DNA of 42,566 nt from a virus: IMG/VR virus record IMGVR_UViG_3300009158_000080, positions 1 through 42,566 of that record. The stretch is one strand, 5' to 3'. Shown in pieces: positions 18,801 to 26,700 of the stretch; position 1 is the first letter of the stretch, and each line of letters begins with the position of its first letter. The translations under genes were made by a program, and so were the position numbers. The notes below the pieces were generated by a model. The model was given only the letters and a program-made list of their open reading frames with translations. It did not search any database and was not told the DNA's origin.

Positions 18801-21694
18801 CCATTATCAGTACCACCACTTAAAGATAACAATCCAGATGAACCGGATGTACCTCTTGATCCTGATGTACCACTACTTCCAGATGTACCGCTTGTGCCAG
18901 ATGTTCCCGATGAACCAGATGAACCGGATGAACCACTACTTCCAGATGTTCCTGAAGTACCGCTTGTGCCAGATGTTCCTGATGTACCGCTTGTGCCACT
19001 ACTACCACTACTTCCAGATGAACCACTGGCTCCCGTAGCACCACTACTTCCGGATGAACCAGATGAACCACTACTACCACTACTTCCAGATGTACCTCTT
19101 GTTCCTGACGTACCAGATGAACCAGATGTTCCACTACTTCCAGATGTGCCCGATGTTCCCGATGTTCCCGATGAACCACTACTTCCACTTACTCCAGATG
19201 TTCCTGATGAACCGCTTGTGCCAGATGTTCCTGATGAACCGCTTATACCAGATGTTCCCGATGAGCCACTTGTACCAGACGTTCCCGATGAACCGCTTGT
19301 GCCAGATGTTCCCGATGTTCCAGCTGAACCAGATGAACCTTGTGCTCCAGATGAACCACTACTTCCAGATGAACCACTACTTCCGCTTGTTCCACTAGTC
19401 CCACTACTACCACTTGAACCACTACTTCCAGATGTACCCGATGTACCAGCTGAGCCAGATGAACCTTGTGCTCCAGATGAACCCGATGAACCAGATGTTC
19501 CCGATGTACCAGCTGAACCAGATGAACCACTACTTCCAGATGTTCCCGATGTGCCAGATGTTCCCGATGTGCCAGCCGAACCAGATGAACCTATTACTCC
19601 ATCTTTACCAGATGTTCCAGCTGTGCCAGATATTCCCGATGTACCACTTGTACCAGATGAACCAGCAGTTCCAGATAATCCTGATGTACCAGTAGCACCA
19701 GATAATCCACTTGTTCCTGATGACCCACTTGTCCCAGATGTTCCTGATGTACCAGCTGAACCAGTTGTTCCCGATGAACCACTACTTCCAGATGAACCAG
19801 CAGTTCCAGATAATCCTGATGAACCACTAACCCCACTTGTTCCAGATGAACCACTTATTCCTGATGTACCAGATGTACCGCTACTTCCAGATGTACCAGC
19901 CGTACCAGTAGAGCCGGATGAACCAGACGAACCACTACTTCCACTTGTGCCACTTGTGCCACTTGTACCGCTTGTACCGCTTATTCCAGATGTACCACCA
20001 CCACCAGTTAAACCACTACTTCCAGATGAACCAGATGTTCCAGATGTTCCTGATGACCCACTTATTCCACTTGTGCCAGATGTTCCGGCTGAACCACTTA
20101 TTCCACTACTTCCAGATGTACCAGATGTACCAGATGAACCATCTTTACCACTACTTCCATCTTTACCAGATGTTCCACTACTACCAGATACACCAGATGA
20201 ACCACTTGTTCCTGTCAATCCCGATGAACCAGCTGAACCTCTTGTTCCACTACTTCCACTACTTCCGGATGTACCAGATGAACCATCTTTACCAGATGAA
20301 CCACTACTTCCGGATGTACCAGATGAACCACTTGTACCAGTCAAACCAGATGTACCAGCAGAACCAGTACTTCCAGACGAACCACTACTACCACTTACTC
20401 CAGATGTTCCTGATGTACCACGTGTACCAGATGTTCCGGATGAACCAGATGTTCCCGATGTGCCAGATGTTCCGGATGAACCGCTTGTACCAGATGTTCC
20501 TGATGTTCCACTACTTCCAGATGTTCCAGCCGAACCCGTTGTACCAGCTGTACCAGTACTACCAGATGAACCACTACTTCCAGATGTTCCCGATGAACCA
20601 CTACTACCAGATGTACCACTTACTCCTGAAGTACCAGATGTTCCCGATGTGCCAGATGTACCGGATGTTGCTGCTGCAAATCTAGAACCAATTTGACCAG
20701 TTGATGTATCAACTACTAATACTTGGTTTGATAATGATGATGGGATACTATCCACATAAACACTACCACTAACAATTAAACTACCTGTTATTTTTACACT
20801 ACCAGTTAATTGTTGTATATTTGTTACAGAATTACCAAATATGTTTGAGCCAGATGAATATACTACTGATGATGATACTATGTTTGTTACAATTTGATTT
20901 GAAACAATAGTACCAGCTACAGTTAAATTTTGTGTTATTATTTGAGAACCAGTAACAACTAAATTTCCATTTATATTTTCGTTACCAGTTATTGTTAAGT
21001 TACCAATTAAATTTTCACTACCACTTACATTCAAACTACCAGTTATATTTTCACCAGCTGTTACCTGTAAAGCTCCAGTAACATTTAAGTTACCATTTAT
21101 ATTTTCCGTTCCGTTTACAATTACATTACCATTGATAGTTTCATTACCTAAAATGTTTACACTACCAGTAATTATTTCACTTCCACTAACTATTAAAGAA
21201 CCTGTTATAGTTGTTTTTATATTTATCTCCAATCCTTTATCAGGAGATATTACAGCAATTGCTGAACCTGACTTAATTCTATTTATATCGCCAATTGAAT
21301 CAGCATTAATATTTCTTAATTGAGAACCATCTCCAACAAAATAAGAACCAGTTTCTACATATACACTACCAGTTACTCTTACACTACCAGTAATTTGAGT
21401 ACTACCACTTATTAGTACATTATTTTCATTTACTTTTACATAGATAGAACCACTAGCTATTTGAGTTACATTATATAACTTACTAGCATCTCCAGTAAAC
21501 GAACCACTAAACGAACCACTAAATTGTGAACCACTAAATATAGATGCGGTTATTGAGTTTATTACATTTAACGATGTATTAACTGATACCGATGATGTTG
21601 ATACATTTACTTGGTCAATACCATTTACCGTTACCGCTAATACACTTTGACTAATCTGATTAAACCCGTTAGGATTTTTGCCTAAAACATTCAT
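12812..21694 (-). CDS. Giant tail fibre 2 with Gly-X-Y block and S74 chaperone domain, 2,960 aa
   Basis: Receptor-binding fibre candidate. Residues 1-343 are G/S/T-rich beta modules (GSVTVTGS-like; many 'I.GN..I.GNL.V.G' steps). About 344-954 are Gly-X-Y triplets, mainly GTS and GSS. Then comes the exit motif LLSLSGGTDNGVITLNG. About 1000-2820 are Tyr/Asn/Gly-rich, with roughly seven copies of 'YY....GTS.LN.L..AG', a motif of large phage fibres. The C-terminus starts YYSDIRLKENI and has DIGLIAQEVEEI, an intramolecular chaperone (peptidase S74); the family's catalytic Ser and Lys would be S2834 and K2839, cutting before S2834. A coiled coil ends the protein. The released 127 residues help the trimer fold. 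Starts 14 bases after the 111-residue gene. Confidence 0.9.
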   Translation of the reverse strand: MNVLGKNPNGFNQISQSVLAVTVNGIDQVNVSTSSVSVNTSLNVINSITASIFSGSQFSGSFSGSFTGDASKLYNVTQIASGSIYVKVNENNVLISGSTQITGSVRVTGSVYVETGSYFVGDGSQLRNINADSIGDINRIKSGSAIAVISPDKGLEINIKTTITGSLIVSGSEIITGSVNILGNETINGNVIVNGTENINGNLNVTGALQVTAGENITGSLNVSGSENLIGNLTITGNENINGNLVVTGSQIITQNLTVAGTIVSNQIVTNIVSSSVVYSSGSNIFGNSVTNIQQLTGSVKITGSLIVSGSVYVDSIPSSLSNQVLVVDTSTGQIGSRFAAATSGTSGTSGTSGTSGVSGTSGSSGSSGTSGSSGSSGSTGTAGTTGSAGTSGSSGTSGTSGTSGSSGTSGTSGTSGSSGTSGTRGTSGTSGVSGSSGSSGSTGSAGTSGLTGTSGSSGTSGSSGSSGKDGSSGTSGSSGSSGTRGSAGSSGLTGTSGSSGVSGSSGTSGKDGSSGKDGSSGTSGTSGSSGISGSAGTSGTSGISGSSGTSGTSGSSGSSGLTGGGGTSGISGTSGTSGTSGTSGSSGSSGSSGSTGTAGTSGSSGTSGTSGISGSSGTSGVSGSSGLSGTAGSSGSSGSSGTTGSAGTSGTSGTSGSSGTSGLSGATGTSGLSGTAGSSGTSGTSGISGTAGTSGKDGVIGSSGSAGTSGTSGTSGTSGSSGSSGSAGTSGTSGSSGSSGAQGSSGSAGTSGTSGSSGSSGSSGTSGTSGSSGSSGSSGSSGAQGSSGSAGTSGTSGTSGSSGTSGTSGSSGTSGISGSSGTSGTSGSSGTSGVSGSSGSSGTSGTSGTSGSSGTSGSSGTSGTRGTSGSSGSSGSSGSSGSSGATGASGSSGSSGSSGTSGTSGTSGTSGTSGTSGSSGSSGSSGSSGTSGTSGTSGSSGTSGSRGTSGSSGLLSLSGGTDNGVITLNGTAPNATVESNLLFDGTTLTVTGNNTVSGNSVMGGLTAIGNTTIYKAGVSAPTTADNTNNAHLVLAGTNALVRLQLGTQNVSPFAGWIQASYDNTGGANGVEPITLNPLGGNININGSTYYLSNATSNLNALTLAGTLNGTNAVFSSNVSATNFYDGTGTFNVNLGNGGSEGRGIVAGYSGGSYGGLGYNVRHTTTGGSWRAPLADTSTYLLFNSGFTFYNDAGTTLNRFASYTQIGRLDGSGNFTIPGNSQVGTSYVGNATTYYVNSGTSYLNNLSLAGNLVAAGGMYSSGVYNYAFLQVTDTNNFWITPGANNWGLYFETTAGGLLGGSGDSNRLGFVGSGVARFYVDLNNGTGWFGGNLTAGTIYTGGGSTYYINAGTSYLNSLTLAGNLTANTGTVIGNVLSFGNNNSPLVYCGFSGGYLYNGFAYSSVWSNLRHGDLITYETSANNSSWTSQTITDTIRNTFLGEKAISSYSGGGFTIDASGGGRGQRFTFSIGYKNFDMFHVVGSTNGANITITVETSTNGGSSWSTAFSHNWSSWPGNFTKFYSLFDSAINRIRVSFYNTGGSGNAGSVAALAYYGGYSGYNQPYHQAVYDYDYYRAYISRDTTIGGNLTANTVYVGGATTYYVNATTSNLRGLIAGGVDNGSVIFYRSSNPYSIGGTDAVLTVSDRSGADWGIFVDKTGFDYGIYTTISSGGSYGFAVNDGSGWVWRVNGAGNQFFTNYLSGNGKQALDTTDSYLRLNQSNAFTNGTYTPYNFRADGNLYVGGTTYYISSGGQANLSSAYIGAHLFDAFNTANIRIRTSGNSDGGIVVQNSSGGFKFQLYGDNSSNYGFLNGTWASWDLRKNLSDGNLYMNNNSSYYLNTNGTSVLNILRTNQVSTPYHSLTSTFNALNYSTGNGYLITTNIDYGTFNMPTVIIEGYAYGNAQSINLQIVWYAYGGSWTNHSYINNGDWDPGTVRIGRNGAGKVCIHLSSNIYYGRFNVRCIYDQGSGYLESWAITDATYTGLSIITTVPKNSLNTSITGNATSETLATVTSRGNVASGDLITPNSSYHFRARYVDNSGIYNASLNWYGLQLGNNGANYIVAGRTNTNGWLDFYVNNTSDFPSINGQHAVRIDSDRRLYSYVDTRSPIFYDYDNAYYKWDGNGTSIGYLIQAEAYFRQNNDGGTFLVSDNSEANNWLFQENARGWGIFYFNKGSQSGQTYGAYTMVGAETVFVGQGSGPAMPGWVGYNGSSKVNAIISHYNGSFWTYGRQYSADSMQAPAFYGTSSTGYYSVPDGTSNLVGMYANYYRGNTNAGGTGNASYHPSGIYSLGYNWLYGGINAGGSDVVSVNNLTVGYSGWFNSNNNNSSRDGGITLWSTGNTTTSWMGFKYGANIGYGTHGYQSDNYGTWFIMDTSGRAWVFRNMSTNTNVASINNYGDFYTNGVHNGSTLIARSSVNSDYYYDYGGTFAFRINSGTGNTRSIDLGNSGTDPSAVGSQTGITSGTRSDAQPYYMIFVRGPYNNGYSTHTRLVLGWHTGVEIGGRWDYGGTRFYNNDPYHGSEIMSVGAGDQNIRISNTLYVPYIVDRDNGGYYIDMNGSSYMNTLTMANTIYSNNWFRSYGGTGWYNESYGGGWFMQDSTWLRTYNGKNIYCDSYIRAQGSFRVGSEYSIWGNYGSYSSYISRLAFVSFDWNATYDTFNNHGYASQDYNANWADSVSLNSFNDITLRVDANNNNTYSYLRLMDNSTGDNTFTYMSGENGNPIAYFYNRMYSGTMYNRYDGSKYLDRYTGDYTSWYMGGSNNGYSGWRVDGSMALMIHTAGAGAPCGFWHPSYGWSFLSYCNGNVYLAYAAGWRAYTTDWGFYISGDLRASGNVIAYYSDIRLKENIETIPNALEKIQKLRGVTYDWNNEKVNINSKRAGTRDIGLIAQEVEEIEPLLTTEYQTQLTHQDSKNAMDAVDFVPEMSPMYKTIKYDKITALLVEAVKELKAELDEARAEIKELKNKK
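12815..13195 (-). other. S74 intramolecular chaperone domain (self-cleaving)
   Basis: Residues 2834-2960 of fibre 2. The motif SDIRLKENI opens the domain; S2834 (13193-13195) and K2839 match the Ser-Lys dyad described for this family. GLIAQEVE and a terminal Leu/Ala/Glu coiled coil complete it. Confidence 0.9.
18830..20670 (-). repeat. Gly-X-Y (collagen-like) triplet block of fibre 2
   Basis: About 610 residues of G-[TSALIV]-[STG] triplets, dominated by GTS and GSS, with a few charged triplets (GKD, GTR) and one GGG. There is almost no proline, unlike animal collagen. At DNA level this is a 9-base tandem pattern, which makes the opposite strand open for about 600 codons by chance. Confidence 0.9.
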
Positions 21695-21708
21695 CTATTT
21701 TATTACTT

Positions 21709-22044
21709 TTAACTAATTTCTAAAACCGAAACAATTACATCTGCCGATGCAGCTACTGAAGATTGTACCGAAATAAAATCTCCTGCACTCATTGCTATTT
21801 TTTGGTCACCACCAACAAACACTACACTTCCTCCAACAGGTATAGTAGTATTTCTAACTACATATACCGTCTTAGCTTGTCCAGCACTTGTTAAAGTTGC
21901 ACTAACATTAATATTATTATTAAGGTTAGTATTTGCAACACTCATCCCAATTACAGTTGTTGATGTAGCAGCTGGTGCTTGATATACAATTGTATTTGCC
22001 GTACCAATCGAACCACTTATACTATTTTTAAATGTATTTGCCAT
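21709..22044 (-). CDS. Small virion structural protein, 111 aa
   Basis: A compact beta-rich protein: MANTFKNSISGSIG, then VYQAPAATSTTVIGMSVAN, a VRNTTIPVGGSVVFVGGDQK stretch and the ending SSVAASADVIVSVLEIS. I recognise this as the short structural protein often found in the fibre region of aquatic T4-like phages, usually annotated only as virion structural protein. The middle ('pvp.Ggs.v..gg.qki.l..gD.i.v.ss..as.dv..s.leI') fits a small beta-sandwich. It lies 12 bases after one 111-residue gene and 14 before fibre 2, so it is probably a fibre connector or decoration. No Shine-Dalgarno is visible. Confidence 0.75.
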   Translation of the reverse strand: MANTFKNSISGSIGTANTIVYQAPAATSTTVIGMSVANTNLNNNINVSATLTSAGQAKTVYVVRNTTIPVGGSVVFVGGDQKIAMSAGDFISVQSSVAASADVIVSVLEIS

Positions 22045-22056
22045 TTATTTTTATTT

Positions 22057-22392
22057 TTATCCTAATGCGATAGCATATGCTAAAGCTGTATCTAACACAC
22101 TTACACCTTCTATTGTTACCGAGCCAGATAATACATTCACCGAGCCAGATAATATATTAGTAGAACCGGTTACATTTAATGGGCCAATTATATTTCCAGA
22201 ACCAGTAACAATTAAGCTTCCGCTAACTATTAATCTTTGACCAATTGTTAAATAATCAAAAGATGCTTGCTGAACATCAATAGAACCTTTGAATGAACCT
22301 GTAAATGAGCCCGTAAACGAACCACTCAATGTAGCATACGCATTAACTGCTTGCGTTATTGAGCCTGAAAAAATGGGACTATTTATTTTCAT
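22057..22392 (-). CDS. Short fibre-like protein (detached fibre N-module), 111 aa
   Basis: The first half repeats GSFTGSF units (FTGSFTGSFKGSIDVQQASF) and the second half repeats short 'V.GS..ILSGSV.V' steps, ending VSVLDTALAYAIALG. These are the same G/S/T beta units that build the N-terminal regions of both giant fibres, but here without a Gly-X-Y block or tip. It may be a separate fibre base or adaptor, or a remnant of a longer fibre. It opens the fibre 2 unit, with TATTTATA 24 nt upstream and an ACGGAT sequence near the start. Confidence 0.7.
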   Translation of the reverse strand: MKINSPIFSGSITQAVNAYATLSGSFTGSFTGSFKGSIDVQQASFDYLTIGQRLIVSGSLIVTGSGNIIGPLNVTGSTNILSGSVNVLSGSVTIEGVSVLDTALAYAIALG

Positions 22393-22416
22393 TTATATCC
22401 GTAATTTTGTTATAGG

Positions 22417-22424
22417 TATAAATA
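22417..22424 (-). promoter_or_regulatory. Phage TATTTATA promoter element (fibre 2 unit)
   Basis: An exact TATTTATA on the coding strand, 24 nt upstream of the ATG at 22392, in the 46-base gap after the assembly-chaperone-like gene. Confidence 0.55.
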
Positions 22425-22438
22425 TAATAAATTTCCTT

Positions 22439-22882
22439 TTAAGGTTTTGTAGGCCAGCTTATACCAAAAGGGTTACTTTGACTGGTAATATCTCTAAGAT
22501 ATTGTCTGTATGTTTTCCAGTCATTATTTGTAATTTGCGGAGAATCTGCTAATTGTGTCCAATCAGATTCTAAAAGTAATTGGTCTCTCAAATTTCTGAT
22601 TTCTATCCATTTATTTTCTATACGAATATTAATTTCCGTTTCAGATGCGTTTGATTGATTCCAAACTTGATTATATGTACCATCTATTAATTCAGGAGTT
22701 CCTTCGGAAATATTTTTTGTATAATCGTTTGGTTTTACTGTTGGTTGAACACTAATCATATCCCATTGAAGTAAAACAGCATTAGTTAAATTTTCAGGAA
22801 AAGTTACATTTGAATTATCTAACTTTAATTGTTGAATTGTATATGGATATATTATAGTATCGTTTATAATTCTTAAATACAT
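22439..22882 (-). CDS. Tail (fibre) assembly chaperone-like protein, 147 aa
   Basis: The C-terminal 55 residues carry the signature of phage tail assembly chaperones (Phage_tail_APC type): LRDQLLLESDWTQLADSPQI, then W-K-x-Y-R-Q-Y-L-R-D-I-T and NPFGISWPTKP. The 'Rd.LL..sDWtq..d.......W..YRq.LRdit.q.nPf...wP..P' pattern is well known from proteins encoded next to tail fibres that help them fold or attach. The N-terminal 80 residues look like a short beta domain with a P-Y-T-I-x-x-L-K opening. It lies 2 bases after the PKD/BspA-like gene, so it probably serves that protein or fibre 1. Confidence 0.8.
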   Translation of the reverse strand: MYLRIINDTIIYPYTIQQLKLDNSNVTFPENLTNAVLLQWDMISVQPTVKPNDYTKNISEGTPELIDGTYNQVWNQSNASETEINIRIENKWIEIRNLRDQLLLESDWTQLADSPQITNNDWKTYRQYLRDITSQSNPFGISWPTKP

Positions 22883-22884
22883 AA

Positions 22885-23748
22885 TTATTTAAAATTTGAA
22901 GGTATTGATGCGAAATTTGATAAACCAGTACAATTTTTAAATGCACCCACTCCATATGGTTGAGGAACTCTAGTCCAAAGTGATGGTGCCGTACCAGACA
23001 TACTATTTGTTGTTGTGTTTTGAAAATATAAATTAGAAAAATCAGTTACAGCAGTATTATATGTAAATTGTAATGGTGATGTTAATAATTTGCATAATTT
23101 AAATGTACCAGCAAAACCAGATACATTTATATTAGTATCAAATAAATTAGATGGGTATGTTGCTAAAGAAAGACATGTACTAAATGCAGCACCAAAATCA
23201 GTAGCATTAACATTATTAGTAAACAACCCAGATGGTATACTTGTTATGGCTGTAAATGAAAAAATATCCGTAAAAGATAATGCTTGTGTTGAATTTGAAA
23301 ATATTGTTGAAGGAATTGTTGTTATAGCAGTTGAACGCATAAAATTTGAAAATATCTCAACATCAGCTAATCCAATATAATCAGTTGGTAGAGTACTAAT
23401 ATTATTACAACCATAAAAATTGATAACTCTTAAACCAACAGTCCCCCATGCATCAACAGATGTAATCAAACTTTTTATTGCTGCTTTATTATCAACTGCA
23501 AATGATGGCATGAATCCAGTTATTTCTATTTGATATGTACCAGCTGATGTATATGTGTGTGCTCTATTAGTATCATTATATGCTGTTATACTATTTGACG
23601 TAGCATCGCCCCAACTTACACTAAAGTTTGGAGTTAATCCATTATAATCATTCAATGGTAAAGTAAATAAACCACCAGCACCAACTGCTATTGTAAATTT
23701 GAAAGGTTCTGCCATTCCGCTAGGTATTAATCTTCTTGCTATTCCCAT
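22885..23748 (-). CDS. PKD-like / BspA-type leucine-rich-repeat protein, 287 aa
   Basis: After a short N-terminal lead, residues about 16-80 look PKD-like: a strand pair, then NFSVSWGDATSNSI and HTYTSAGTYQIEITG (the 'WGDg....HtY...GtY.v.i.G' signature). Residues about 85-287 hold irregular repeats of the BspA/DUF285 kind, with 'I..lp..lf.n...'-type units: ITTIPSTIFSNSTQALSF, ITSIPSGLFTNNVNATDF, LATYPSNLFDTNINVSGF. In cellular proteins these mediate adhesion. Here it lies 6 bases after fibre 1 and directly before an assembly chaperone, so it could be the receptor-binding tip or a fibre partner (inference). A start at M12 (MAEPFKF) is possible; I kept the upstream ATG. Confidence 0.75.
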   Translation of the reverse strand: MGIARRLIPSGMAEPFKFTIAVGAGGLFTLPLNDYNGLTPNFSVSWGDATSNSITAYNDTNRAHTYTSAGTYQIEITGFMPSFAVDNKAAIKSLITSVDAWGTVGLRVINFYGCNNISTLPTDYIGLADVEIFSNFMRSTAITTIPSTIFSNSTQALSFTDIFSFTAITSIPSGLFTNNVNATDFGAAFSTCLSLATYPSNLFDTNINVSGFAGTFKLCKLLTSPLQFTYNTAVTDFSNLYFQNTTTNSMSGTAPSLWTRVPQPYGVGAFKNCTGLSNFASIPSNFK

Positions 23749-23754
23749 AACTTA

Positions 23755-26700
23755 TTATATCATATTTTTTCCGGCTAAGAAACCATAATAGGTACTGCCT
23801 CCATCATAAGTATATATTACAATAATATCCGTACCAGATGTTGTTAGAGTTGGTTGTGCTCCACCAGCCCATTTAACACTAGTCCAAGCTATTGTATATC
23901 CACCACCATTTGTTAATGCTAGTGTAAATCCAAATGCTTTTCCAGCTGGTGGATTTGTTATTGTAACCGTTCCATTTGCGTTTACAGTTTTCTTAAAATT
24001 GTTTGCTGTACTTAAATCGATTGAGAATGTTGCTCCACCAGTTCCTAAATCAGAATATGTTTCTCTATATGTTGTTGGTGATACTGCTCCAGCTACTGTC
24101 AACAAGCTACCATCAAATGTTAAATTAGCTTCAACACTTGCATTTGGTTGTGCACCATTTAATGTTAATATACCATTATCAGTTGTACCGGTTAAAGTTA
24201 AAAACCCAGAAGTTCCAGATGTACCAGCAGAACCACGCGTACCAGATGTTACTCCGTAAAAGGATGTACCAGATGTTCCAGATACTCCAGACGTTCCAGA
24301 TGTTACACCATAGAATGATGTACCAGATGTTCCACTTACTCCTGATGTTCCGCTTGTACCAAAATAAGTACCATCAGTTCCACTAATACCGCTTGTACCA
24401 GATGACCCAGATGTGCCGGATGAACCTGCTGTTGCCGTTGCACCACTAAGACCCGATGTGCCCGATGTTCCACTACTTCCAAAATATGTACCATTTAAAC
24501 CACTAATACCAGATGTACCAGATGACCCAGATGTTCCAGATGTACCGGCGGTTGCGGTTACACCACTAAGACCTGATGTACCAGATGTTCCGCTAACTCC
24601 AGATGTTCCACTACTTCCAAAATAAGTACCGTCTTTACCACTTACACCGGATGTTCCCGATGTCCCAGATGTTGCACCAGCTCCACTAAGACCCGATGTA
24701 CCAGATGAACCGCTAACTCCAGATGTACCACTACTTCCAAAGTAAGTTCCGTCTTTACCACTACTTCCAGATGTACCAGATGAACCAGACGTTGCACCAG
24801 CTCCACTAATACCAGATGTACCAGATGTACCAGCCGAACCACTAACTCCAGACGTTCCTGATGAGCCAAAGAATGTTCCATCTTTACCACTTGCTCCAGA
24901 TGTACCAGATGTTCCTGATGAACCAGATGTTGATGCTACTCCACTAATACCAGATGTTCCAGATGAACCGCTTACTCCCGAAGTTCCGGATGTACCAAAG
25001 AATGTACCATCCGTACCACTTACACCAGATGTTCCTGATGAGCCGGATATGCCAGATGTACCACTTTCTCCAGATGTACCGCTTGTACCGCTTGTACCGC
25101 TTGTACCAGCTGAACCAAAATAAGTACCATCTTTACCACTTGCTCCAGATGTTCCCGAAGTTCCAGATGTACCAGCAGAGCCACTTTCACCAGATGAACC
25201 AGATGTACCAGATGTTCCTGATGTTCCGCTTGTACCAAAGTAAGTACCATCCGTACCGCTAATGCCGCTTGTGCCAGATGTTCCTGATGAACCAGATGTA
25301 CCACTTTGCCCGGATGTACCAGATGAACCAGATGTTCCTGATGTTGTACTTGCTCCACTAATACCAGATGTTCCCGATGAACCAGATGACCCAGATGTTC
25401 CGCTTGTACCAGACGAACCAGATGTTCCTGATGTTCCAGACGAACCACTACTTCCAACAAATGTACCATCTTTACCGTCTTTACCACTTACACCAGATGT
25501 TCCGCTTGTACCAGCCGAACCACTTTCTCCAGATGTACCGCTTGTTCCAGACGAACCACTTTGTCCCGATGTTCCAGATGTTCCCGAAGTTCCAGATGTT
25601 GAACCAGCTCCACTAATACCAGATGTTCCCGATGAACCACTACTTCCACTTGTTCCGGATGTTCCTGATGTTCCTGATGAACCACTTATTCCACTACTTC
25701 CAGATGTACCAGATGTACCAGCTGAACCATCCGTTCCAGAATATCCAGAAGAACCAGATGTACCAGATGTTCCAGATGTACCGTCTGCTCCACTACTTCC
25801 AGATGTACCATCTTTACCACCACTACCAGATGTACCACTACTTCCAGCTGTACCACTTATTCCTGATGTACCAGATGAACCACTACTACCAGATGTTCCC
25901 GATGAACCATTTTCACCACTACTTCCAGATGTTCCAGATGTACCAGCTGAACCAGATATACCTGATGTGCCAGATGTACCACTACTTCCAGATGTTCCAC
26001 TTAATCCTGATGAACCACTCGTACCAGATGAGCCGCTTGTACCTCTTGTACCAGATGTTCCCGATGAACCACTACTTCCACTACTGCCCGATGTACCAGA
26101 TGTACCAGATGTACCAGCTAATCCATTTAAACCAGATGAACCAGATGAACCATCCGTACCATTAAAGTAATCTACTCCAAATTCAGGAGTATATCCAGGT
26201 AAACCATCAACACCAGATGTACCATGACATGCACCTACTAAATTTATTGTTCCGTATGGTGGATTTGCTAATACAACAGATTCTCCAATTGCACAAATTT
26301 CTACATTCGGGTCACCAGGGTTTATTGTTATTTGGTCTCCTGATGTAAAATCACATCGTGTCCAATCGAACACTGCAGGATTATCAGGATCCTCATTAGA
26401 TAAAAGATATGTTAAACAAGAAATACCACTACTTCCAGATGAACCATCAGTACCACTTTCTCCAGATGTTCCTGATGTACCAGATGTACCGCTTGTGCCA
26501 GATGTTCCTGATGTTCCATTTTCTCCACTACTTCCAGATGTTCCAGCTGAACCATCAGTACCACTACTTCCAGATGAACCACTTGTGCCAGATGTACCAT
26601 CACTACCACTACTTCCAGATGAACCAGATGAACCGCTTGTAGCGCTTGTTCCTGCAGAACCATCAGTACCACTGCTACCACTACTTCCAGCTGAACCAGA

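Noticed and set aside
18894-20696. 600-codon open frame on the plus strand rich in Pro-Asp-Val-Pro-Asp-Glu-Pro
   Set aside because: It is the exact antisense of the Gly-X-Y block of fibre 2; a 9-base repeat without stops in one frame stays open in others. No start context and no homology-like content.
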